From: Deinococcus hopiensis KR-140
GTDB taxonomy: Bacteria; Deinococcota; Deinococci; Deinococcales; Deinococcaceae
Direction: 5' to 3'
DNA: 15,575 nt
NCBI GenBank assembly: GCA_943327755.2
Contig: CALPYF020000061.1
Span: forward strand, 1 to 15,575
In this document: positions 5,873 to 12,430 of the stretch, piece after piece
Position numbering within the stretch: the first letter of the stretch is position 1
How the letters are laid out: each line of letters starts with the position of its first letter
Position numbers and translations under genes: made by a program
Notes under the pieces: model-generated
What the model saw: the letters and a program-made list of their open reading frames with translations, nothing else
Database searches by the model: none
What the model was told of the DNA's origin: nothing

Positions 5873-6034
5873 TCATTGGCATACACATGTCGTCCAGGAC
5901 ACTCCACGCCTGCCTTTCATCTGTCAGTCCCTGTCTTGCCGTTCATCACGCCTCAGCAGGGGTTCCGGTGCAGAGGATTCCCGCTGAGCACCTCTTCGGG
6001 GCGGCGAGAGAGCCGACGCACCTGTCGCCTCAAA

Positions 6035-6063
6035 TTGACATCATGGCGCCCCGGGTTTACCTT
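6035..6063 (+). promoter_or_regulatory. Leaderless promoter of the molybdate regulator operon
   Basis: A consensus -35 TTGACA (6035-6040), a 17-nt spacer, and TACCTT (6058-6063) as -10. The GTG at 6070 lies 6 nt after the -10, just where transcription should start. This decides the start codon of the following gene: an ATG at 6043 in the same frame would lie inside the promoter. Confidence 0.6.
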
Positions 6064-6069
6064 CAGGGC

Positions 6070-7215
6070 GTGCCCTCCTTGCCCAGTGCCTTTCAGACGC
6101 AGGCTCGCGCCCAGCGGGAACGGACTGGCCTGAAACTCACTGAAGTCGCCCAGATGATCGGCATCTCCCGGCAGGCTCTCCACGCCATCGAAACCGGCGC
6201 CACCATCCCAGGCACGCACACTGCCCTGTACCTCGCCCGTGTGCTCGGCTGCACCGTCGAAGACCTCTTCAGCCTGAGCGAACCCGTACTTCCGGTCCGC
6301 TTGATGGGCGACGTTCCCCTCCCCGCCCGCGCCCGGCTGGCACACCTCCAGGGGGAATGGCTCGCATTCCCCACCCAGGGCCAACACGGCTTCATGGAAG
6401 CCGCAGACGGCCTCGCCACCCATGGACCCGATGGAACCACGAGCATCCAGCTGTTCGGTGATCTGGACGCCGCCCGACGCACCGCCGTCCTCGCTGGCTG
6501 CGATCCTGCGTTTGCGCTCCTGGCCACCCACGCCACGCGCCAGCCTGGCGGCCGCGTCCTCCTCCACCCCCTCAGCAGCCGCGCCGCCCTGCGCGCCCTC
6601 GCTCAAGGCGAAGCGCACGCTGCCGGCATCCACCTGTTCGACGCGCCCAGCGGTCAATCCAACCTGCCCTTCGTCGAGCGCGACCTCCCTGGCCGCGACC
6701 TGCACCTCTACACCCTCTGGAACTGGGAACAGGGCCTCCTGGTCGCACCGGGCAACCCCAAGGGCATCCAGGGCGTCCGTGACCTCCTCCGACCTGACGT
6801 TCGGTTACAAAACCGTGAACCCGATGCAGGAAGCCGCGTCCTGCTCGACACGTGGCTGGACGCCGCGCAGGTCAGCCTCACCGAACGCCGCGCCATTCAC
6901 GGCTACGCCGACGAGGTTCACTCGCCCCTGGACGCCGCACAGCGGATCGCGACTGGAGACGCCGACGTCGCGCCGGGCCCTCAGTCCGCGGCACTGGCGC
7001 TAGCCCTCACATTCATCCCACTCCAGCGCGAACGCTTCGACCTGGTCGTGCCCGCTGAATACGTGCACCATCCCGGCGTGCAGGCCCTGCTCGCTGTCGT
7101 GCAGCACCCTGCCTTCCGCACGGAACTCCGCGCGCTCGGCGGATACGACCCCACCGAAGCTGGTCAGCTCTGGACCACCACCCAAGCCTCTCACGCCCCC
7201 AGGAGAGCCCCATGA
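6070..7215 (+). CDS. HTH plus PBP-like transcriptional regulator of molybdate uptake
   Basis: A 381-residue regulator. Residues 8-60 form an XRE-type helix-turn-helix (LKLTEVAQMIGISRQALHAI, then ETG and a second helix with LARVLGCTVEDLF). Residues about 140-370 match the PBP-like domain found fused to DNA-binding domains in ModE-like regulators. Landmarks are the NREPDAGSRVLLDTWL segment, a GYADEVHSPLDAAQRIATGDADVAPG segment (split here only for length), and a final ERFDLVVP with GGYD. The domain resembles ModA, so it should sense molybdate or tungstate directly. I choose GTG 6070 because a strong promoter ends 6 nt before it; ATG 6043 is the alternative (390 residues). The stop overlaps the modA ATG by 4 nt, so regulator and binding protein are translationally coupled. 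Confidence 0.85.
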   Translation: MPSLPSAFQTQARAQRERTGLKLTEVAQMIGISRQALHAIETGATIPGTHTALYLARVLGCTVEDLFSLSEPVLPVRLMGDVPLPARARLAHLQGEWLAFPTQGQHGFMEAADGLATHGPDGTTSIQLFGDLDAARRTAVLAGCDPAFALLATHATRQPGGRVLLHPLSSRAALRALAQGEAHAAGIHLFDAPSGQSNLPFVERDLPGRDLHLYTLWNWEQGLLVAPGNPKGIQGVRDLLRPDVRLQNREPDAGSRVLLDTWLDAAQVSLTERRAIHGYADEVHSPLDAAQRIATGDADVAPGPQSAALALALTFIPLQRERFDLVVPAEYVHHPGVQALLAVVQHPAFRTELRALGGYDPTEAGQLWTTTQASHAPRRAP

Positions 7216-7973
7216 CCCGACGCCCCGCCCTGCTTCTTGCCCTGCTCCTCGGCAGCACCGCTCACGCCGCCAATGTCACGGTCTTCGCCGCCGCGTCCCT
7301 CACCGACGCCTTCACGGAACTCGGGAAGGCCTTCGACACCCGTACAGGCCACCGCACGACCTTCCAGTTCGCCGGCTCGCAGGCCCTCCGAACCCAGCTG
7401 GAGAACGGTGCCAAGGCAGACGTGTACGCCAGTGCGAACACCGTCCAGTACGATCCGCTGGTGAAAGCCGGACTCGTGAACACCGGTCGGCCATTCGTGA
7501 GCAACAAACTGGCCATCATCGCCCCGAAAACCAACGGGAAAGTCGGCACCCTGCGCGATCTGACGACCCCCGGGCTGAAGATCGTCATCGCGGACAAAGC
7601 GGTTCCCGTGGGGGATTACACCCGGCGGATGCTGAGCACCATCGACAAGTCCGGCACGTACGGCAAGGACTACTCTGCGCGCTTCCTGAAAAACGTGGTG
7701 AGCGAGGAACCGAACGTGCGCCAGGTCGCGCTGAAGGTGCAGCTGGGCGAGGCGGACGCCGCCGTGGTGTACAGCACCGACGTCACCCCCACCCTGAAGC
7801 CGCTGGTGCGGGTGATCGCGCTGCCCAGCCGCTTCAACCAGAGCGCCAGTTACCCGATCGGCACGCTCAAAGGCAGCGGGAATCAGGAGGCGGCGCAGGC
7901 CTTCGTGGCATTCGTGCTCTCCAGTGACGGGCAGAAGATCCTCCAGAAGTGGGGCTTCCTCAAACCGCAGTAA
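7212..7973 (+). CDS. modA: Molybdate ABC transporter, periplasmic binding protein ModA
   Basis: A 253-residue type II binding protein. A signal peptide (two Arg, hydrophobic core LLLALLLGS, cleavage near AHA-A at 19-20) leads into the typical ModA start NVTVFAAASLTDAF. Ser29 and Ser56 (AGSQALRTQL) are the expected oxyanion-binding serines; KADVYASAN, the VPVGDYTRR segment and VVYSTDV are the other family blocks. It would capture molybdate or tungstate at the outer face of the membrane and deliver it to ModB. ATG 7212 overlaps the regulator stop (ATGA). The distance to modB is unusually large (243 nt) because a broken mop gene and a hairpin lie between. Confidence 0.95.
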   Translation: MTRRPALLLALLLGSTAHAANVTVFAAASLTDAFTELGKAFDTRTGHRTTFQFAGSQALRTQLENGAKADVYASANTVQYDPLVKAGLVNTGRPFVSNKLAIIAPKTNGKVGTLRDLTTPGLKIVIADKAVPVGDYTRRMLSTIDKSGTYGKDYSARFLKNVVSEEPNVRQVALKVQLGEADAAVVYSTDVTPTLKPLVRVIALPSRFNQSASYPIGTLKGSGNQEAAQAFVAFVLSSDGQKILQKWGFLKPQ

Positions 7974-7982
7974 ACCCATAGT

Positions 7983-7998
7983 GCAGCCGCCCGGCTGC
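7983..7998 (+). terminator. Intercistronic hairpin after modA
   Basis: GCAGCC (7983-7988), GCCC, GGCTGC (7993-7998), a GC-rich stem 9 nt after the modA stop, without a T-tract. It could stabilise the upstream message, so that binding protein is made in excess over permease, or weakly terminate. Confidence 0.4.
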
Positions 7999-8029
7999 TG
8001 CCTCACGACCCAGTTCTGGAGACTCCGCA

Positions 8030-8159
8030 ATGAAATTAAGTGCTCGAAATACCCTGCAAGGAACCGTCCAGCGCCTGACGCTGGCGTCGGCTGAGTGGCT
8101 CAGAGACCGCGGTGTACGCCGTAATCAAGGCCAGTGACACGGTGATCGGCGTCCAATGA
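8030..8159 (+). pseudogene. Broken mop (TOBE-domain molybdate-binding) gene
   Basis: ATG 8030, with GGAG 9 nt upstream, opens a classic Mop/TOBE N-terminus, MKLSARNTLQGTVQRL. The frame then lacks the family's middle (the AEVVL...VITR segment), reads SAEWLRDR and stops at 8135-8137. In a shifted frame from 8112 the typical Mop C-terminus appears, VYAVIKASDTVIGVQ, ending at TGA 8157-8159. A normal Mop protein is about 70 residues; here some 30 codons are deleted and the reading frame is broken. Such proteins bind molybdate in hexameric assemblies and store it or buffer its level. Its loss inside an otherwise intact-looking locus suggests recent decay. A sequencing error could explain the frameshift but not the deletion. 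Confidence 0.8.
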
Positions 8160-8216
8160 CCGAGTTGATTCATCTGGCAGACGCAGGTGGCCTGCGACTG
8201 GTTGAGGAGGCTCCCA

Positions 8217-9026
8217 CTGCGCACTAACCGCCGTCCCCACGCGCGCGCGACTGCGGTGCCCGCCCTGCCCCTGGTGAGCGGGGCGGTCCTGCTGCTGCTG
8301 CTCCTTGTTCCCGTCCTTGTTCTGCTTCAGCGGGGCTTCACGGCGTCATTCCTGCCGACCCTGGGGAGTGCCGTGGTGCAGGATGCGCTGCGCGTCAGCC
8401 TGATGACTACGTCCATGACCGTGCTGCTCAGCGTGCTGTTCGTCACGCCCGTCGCGTGGCTCCTGGCCCGCTTCGAGTTCCCGGGGAAGAACGTCCTGGA
8501 TACCCTGCTGGATTTGCCCATCGTGCTGCCACCCGTGGTCGCCGGGGTGGGCTTACTCCTGACGTTCGGGCGCAATGGTCTGCTGGGTCCGCCGCTGGAA
8601 CTGGCGGGGATCAGCGTGGCGTTCTCCCCGACAGCGGTCGTGTTGGCGCAACTGTTCGTGTCGGCACCGTTCTATTTGCGGACGGCCAAGGCCGGGTTTC
8701 TCGTGGTGGACCGGGATGTAGAAGATGCGGCCCGCACGGATGGGGCGGGGCCGTGGGCTGTGTTCCGGTGGATTACGTGGCCGCTGGCGTTTCCATTTCT
8801 GCTGGAGGGCCTGGTACTCACGTGGGCGCGGGCACTGGGAGAGTTCGGCGCGACCATCCTGTTCGCGGGTTCGCTCCAGGGCCAGACGCGCACGATTACG
8901 CTAGCCATTTATGCGGCGCTAGAGTCGGATCTGGCTCCGGCGTTGACGCTTTCAGCGGTCATGGTGGTCGTGGCGTTCAGCGTCTTACTCGTGGTGCGGC
9001 TCATCGCGGCGCGGCGGGCACGGTGA
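8217..9026 (+). CDS. modB: Molybdate ABC transporter permease ModB
   Basis: The permease has five to six membrane helices and the ABC EAA-type coupling loop EDAARTDGAGPWAVFRWITWPL (split by family convention after EDAARTDGAG), followed by RALGEFGATILFAG, typical of ModB/CysT proteins. It would form the homodimeric channel for molybdate from ModA. The start is odd: AGGAGG (8205-8210) is perfectly placed for a CTG at 8217 (RTNRR follows), while GTG 8187 and TTG 8202 lack a Shine-Dalgarno and GTG 8256 cuts into the first helix. I give CTG as best supported by ribosome-site position (269 residues); GTG 8187 would give 279. No modC ATPase gene follows, so the energising subunit must come from elsewhere or the transporter is inactive. 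Confidence 0.88.
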   Translation: MRTNRRPHARATAVPALPLVSGAVLLLLLLVPVLVLLQRGFTASFLPTLGSAVVQDALRVSLMTTSMTVLLSVLFVTPVAWLLARFEFPGKNVLDTLLDLPIVLPPVVAGVGLLLTFGRNGLLGPPLELAGISVAFSPTAVVLAQLFVSAPFYLRTAKAGFLVVDRDVEDAARTDGAGPWAVFRWITWPLAFPFLLEGLVLTWARALGEFGATILFAGSLQGQTRTITLAIYAALESDLAPALTLSAVMVVVAFSVLLVVRLIAARRAR

Positions 9027-9332
9027 AAAGCAGCGGGTCGCCTGCCGAGTAGGCCTGTTCAGAAGTGCATCAGGGTGAAAGCACGCCGGTGATCAGCGCT
9101 CTGAGCTGTTGCCGGCAACGCGTGGAGCCTCGAAGTCTGTCCTGGACGCAGGTCGCGTACGACACGGCGTTTCGGATTCGTGAGCGGTCAGAAGCTACTG
9201 TCACGATTCGCGTGCTGCACTGGCGACACGTTCACGGTCTGAATGGCTGTGCGCGCTGAGCGCACCACCGCGTTTGATCCGTGTTGTGACCTCGCAAGGC
9301 GTCGTGGGATAGAGTGGAACCTGTCCAGATGC
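9027..9332. other. Intergenic stretch where modC would be expected
   Basis: No convincing gene on either strand. It contains a perfect 12-bp palindrome GTTGCCGGCAAC (9108-9119) and a hairpin GTGCGC-GCTGA-GCGCAC (9249-9265) without a T-tract. I searched for Walker A or ABC-signature remnants of modC by eye in all frames and saw none. Confidence 0.6.
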
Positions 9333-9361
9333 TTGACAATATGTTGTAGTTCTACAACAAT
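9333..9361 (+). promoter_or_regulatory. Leaderless promoter of the XRE/membrane protein operon
   Basis: A consensus -35 TTGACA (9333-9338), a 17-nt spacer and AACAAT (9356-9361) as -10. The ATG at 9369 is 7 nt further, so transcription should begin at or next to the start codon; no Shine-Dalgarno is present. Confidence 0.65.
9342..9359. promoter_or_regulatory. 18-bp palindromic operator inside the XRE promoter
   Basis: TGTTGTAG-TT-CTACAACA has perfect 8-bp arms around a 2-bp centre, fills the -35/-10 spacer and overlaps the first bases of the -10 box. A dimeric repressor bound there would block RNA polymerase. The product of the next gene, an XRE-type protein, is the likely ligand, giving autorepression. 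Confidence 0.7.
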
Positions 9362-9368
9362 ACGCAGC

Positions 9369-9641
9369 ATGGTTGCCAAGACGAACCGGCGGCCCACGCC
9401 CCCACCCCTCCACAACCGCCTCCCCGTCCTGCGCGCCGAACGGGGCCTCAGCCGCCAGGACCTCGCCGCTGCCGTCGACGTGAACTACCAGACCATCGGA
9501 TACCTCGAACGCGGCGAGTACGCCCCCAGCCTTGACCTCGCCTTCCGCCTCAGTGAGTACTTCGGTCTCCCCATTGAGGCCATCTTCAGCCGCGCGCCCT
9601 TGACCCCCCTGAGCGAGACCGTGTACGGAGGCCCCACATGA
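9369..9641 (+). CDS. XRE-family transcriptional regulator
   Basis: A 90-residue protein with a basic, Pro-rich N-terminal arm (residues 1-15) and one Cro/CI-type helix-turn-helix at about 16-70: NRLPVLRAERGLSRQDLA, then VDVNYQTIGYLERGEYAPSL, then FRLSEYFGLPIEAIF. This matches the small single-domain regulators that often pair with a membrane protein. ATG 9369 is set by the promoter 7 nt upstream. Its stop overlaps the next ATG (ATGA), coupling it to the membrane protein. It probably represses its own operon through the palindrome at 9342-9359. The inducing signal is unknown and may pass through the partner. Confidence 0.88.
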   Translation: MVAKTNRRPTPPPLHNRLPVLRAERGLSRQDLAAAVDVNYQTIGYLERGEYAPSLDLAFRLSEYFGLPIEAIFSRAPLTPLSETVYGGPT

Positions 9642-10123
9642 ACACCCTGACCGCGCCCCGTCCGCTGCCCACTCGCGCCCACCGCCGCCGCCTCGTCACC
9701 GTCTACGCGACTGGACTGCTGACCGCCCTGGTCGTGAGCCTCCTGCGCCTGACCGGGACGTTTGACGCCGTGGCCTCCGGGCTGCGGCTCCCCCTGCTGA
9801 TCGTCTTCCTGCTGGCCGCCGCAGGGGTCCTCTACGGCACGGTGCACTTGGCATTCCCTGCCCGACTGGGCCTGCCTCAGGGCCGCGCAGCGGATCTGGA
9901 TGAACGTCAGGTCGCGCGGGTCGCGCAGGCGAACACCGTGGCCTACCGGGCCCTGGCCCTGACCGTTCTGCTCGGCGCCGAGTCGGTGCTGCGGTCCGGG
10001 GGGCACCTGACAGCCCTGCAGGGCCGTCAGGACGCGGTGCAGGGCCTCATGCTGCTCGTCCTGCTCACCCTGCCATTCCTGCCAACCGCCATCCTTGCCT
10101 GGACCGAGCCGGACGCTGATTGA
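9638..10123 (+). CDS. Four-helix membrane protein paired with XRE regulator
   Basis: A 161-residue protein with a basic N-terminus (RAHRRRL, cytoplasmic) and hydrophobic segments at about 20-39, 50-71, 103-118 and 134-153. The loop after helix 2 (about 72-100) is polar and carries DLDERQVARVAQANTVAYRA. No catalytic motif is visible. The overlap with the regulator gene (ATGA) and the shared operator suggest a regulator/membrane partner module like those seen widely in bacteria. The family name is not clear to me; DUF2178-like proteins have a similar plan. Function unknown. Confidence 0.8.
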   Translation: MNTLTAPRPLPTRAHRRRLVTVYATGLLTALVVSLLRLTGTFDAVASGLRLPLLIVFLLAAAGVLYGTVHLAFPARLGLPQGRAADLDERQVARVAQANTVAYRALALTVLLGAESVLRSGGHLTALQGRQDAVQGLMLLVLLTLPFLPTAILAWTEPDAD

Positions 10124-10150
10124 TGCCTCTACGTGCGAACAGCACCAGCT

Positions 10151-10195
10151 GACTCATCTACGGGCATGCGGAGGACGCGTGCCGACAGATGAGTC
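10151..10195. repeat. Large interrupted hairpin after the membrane protein gene
   Basis: GACTCATCT (10151-10159) and AGATGAGTC (10187-10195) are perfect 9-bp arms. Inside, GGCATGC and GCGTGCC pair with one G-T, separated by a 3/3 internal loop and closed by a 7-nt loop. It starts 27 nt after the stop at 10123 and may be the operon terminator, though no T-tract follows. The rest of 10196-10412 shows only a possible 20-codon leaderless frame (GTG 10220 to TGA 10282). Confidence 0.5.
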
Positions 10196-10412
10196 CGACA
10201 CTGGCTACACTGGCCTCTCGTGGACATGCCCTGGCAATCCCAGTACCCCTGGATTCGCGGCACGGAGTTGCCCCTGCCCTGAGGTCCGCACTATGCAGCT
10301 CACGGGCAGGACCGAGAACGCGGCTTGGAAGACCCGATTTCAAATAAATTCTCACGCTGCTCCATTGATCTCAGCTCGCAGCGGGACTTGCTCGCTCGAG
10401 CGCGCGTCGCAG

Positions 10413-10651
10413 CTATCTTTTAGTTTGGATGTCAACGAATTCGACGTCCAGCCAGTATCTGGCCTCGTGTACAGGACAGCCATCCGCGATGAGCATGTCC
10501 TGCCACGCTGCCCAGGCTTTGGCCCACAGGTCCTCGTCACAGTTCAGTCGGTCGGCCAGCGCCGCGCGCGTGGCCTCGTCCGGCCCGTCTTTCCTACTGC
10601 CCAGGTCCGCCAGCCAGGCCTCATCCAGCAGGTCGGCGATCTCGATGGGGG

Positions 10652-10670
<19 letters not shown>
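10413..10670 (-). CDS. 85-residue acidic hypothetical protein
   Basis: An acidic, helical small protein beginning MDVRDLTPIEIADLLDEAWL, with a Trp-rich middle (DEDLWAKAWAAWQDML) and a polar C-terminus (VHEARYWLDVEFVDIQ). There are no membrane helices or known motifs. It is surely real, because a truncated paralogue with a well-conserved N-terminus exists at 5304-5414. ATG 10670 is preceded at 7 nt by TACGGT, again a leaderless pattern, so it has its own promoter between the start and the IS end. The IS4 transposase frame runs into its first 19 nt on the same strand in another register. Function unknown; acidic Trp-rich small proteins of this sort include immunity-like or antitoxin-like proteins, but nothing specific supports that here. 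Confidence 0.75.
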
Positions 10671-11823
<1,153 letters not shown>

Positions 11824-11832
11824 GTTCAGCCT
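11824..11832. repeat. IS target-site duplication, right copy
   Basis: GTTCAGCCT directly after the right inverted repeat, matching 10766-10774. Confidence 0.9.
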
Positions 11833-11853
11833 AGCATCAAGGACGCAAATGGC

Positions 11854-12156
11854 TCAGCTGACACCCACCATGGGCTGTGCTGGGAGTTCCATAGGGTCAA
11901 TCCATTCCAGGTGGATGATCGTTGCTCCAACCTGCTGGGCCGAGAGGTAGAGCCCCTGCTCCAGGGGGAGGTCTGCGTTCCAGGCCAGGCGTTCGGAGAG
12001 GGCGGCGAGGACCGGTGCGGGCTGTCGCTGCTGCCACGTGCCGTCTTCGACGTTCAGGGTGACCCGCTGCCCGGTCCCCAGGAGGAACATCACTTGGATC
12101 AGGTGAGTGGATTCACGGTCACGAACGGCGGTCTTTGGACTCAGCACTTTGAGCAC
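11854..12156 (-). CDS. 100-residue hypothetical protein
   Basis: GTG 12156 opens a 100-codon frame closed upstream by a TGA two codons earlier, so the start is nearly fixed. The product looks like a soluble alpha/beta protein: a strand pair (HLIQVMFLLGTGQRVTLNVE), a helix (PAPVLAALSERLAW), then a second strand region (GATIIHLEWIDPMEL). No known motif, membrane helix or signal peptide is seen. It is transcribed divergently from recQ across a 274-nt gap. Its 3' side was separated from its probable terminator (10740-10760) by the IS, so its message now runs into the element. Function unknown. Confidence 0.65.
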   Translation of the reverse strand: MLKVLSPKTAVRDRESTHLIQVMFLLGTGQRVTLNVEDGTWQQRQPAPVLAALSERLAWNADLPLEQGLYLSAQQVGATIIHLEWIDPMELPAQPMVGVS

Positions 12157-12393
12157 GGATCAGCCTGCTCAACATCCAGGCACTCCGGGCAGTTGGCCCG
12201 ATCGAGCAGTGCAGCACTGGACGTTTGACTGGCGAACACAGTCAGCGTGGGAATGGGTGACGAGTCCGGGAGTTGTGGGGGCACCTGCTGAGTGTACTGG
12301 CACCTCCTCACGCCCGCACGTGCATATGCCCGGCGGTGTCGCTGATGGGGGAGGGGAGGGTGCTGATTGGCACGCTGAATCCTGACCGCGTTG

Positions 12394-12423
12394 GATTCTG
12401 CCTTGAGCAGAATCGGCTAAACT
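12394..12423 (+). promoter_or_regulatory. recQ promoter with perfect inverted repeat
   Basis: TAAACT (12418-12423) is a TANNNT -10 ending 7 nt before ATG 12431, so a leaderless message is likely. Just upstream, GATTCTGC (12394-12401) and GCAGAATC (12407-12414) are perfect 8-bp arms around CTTGA, covering the place of the -35 box and most of the spacer. The repeat does not resemble the Deinococcus radiation/desiccation motif as I recall it. Confidence 0.55.
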
Positions 12424-12430
12424 GGCGGTG

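Noticed and set aside
5887..6069. Upstream starts for the molybdate regulator (ATG 5887 or 6043)
   Set aside because: The TTGACA and -10 elements at 6035-6063 lie within or after these codons; the extra residues show no domain character.
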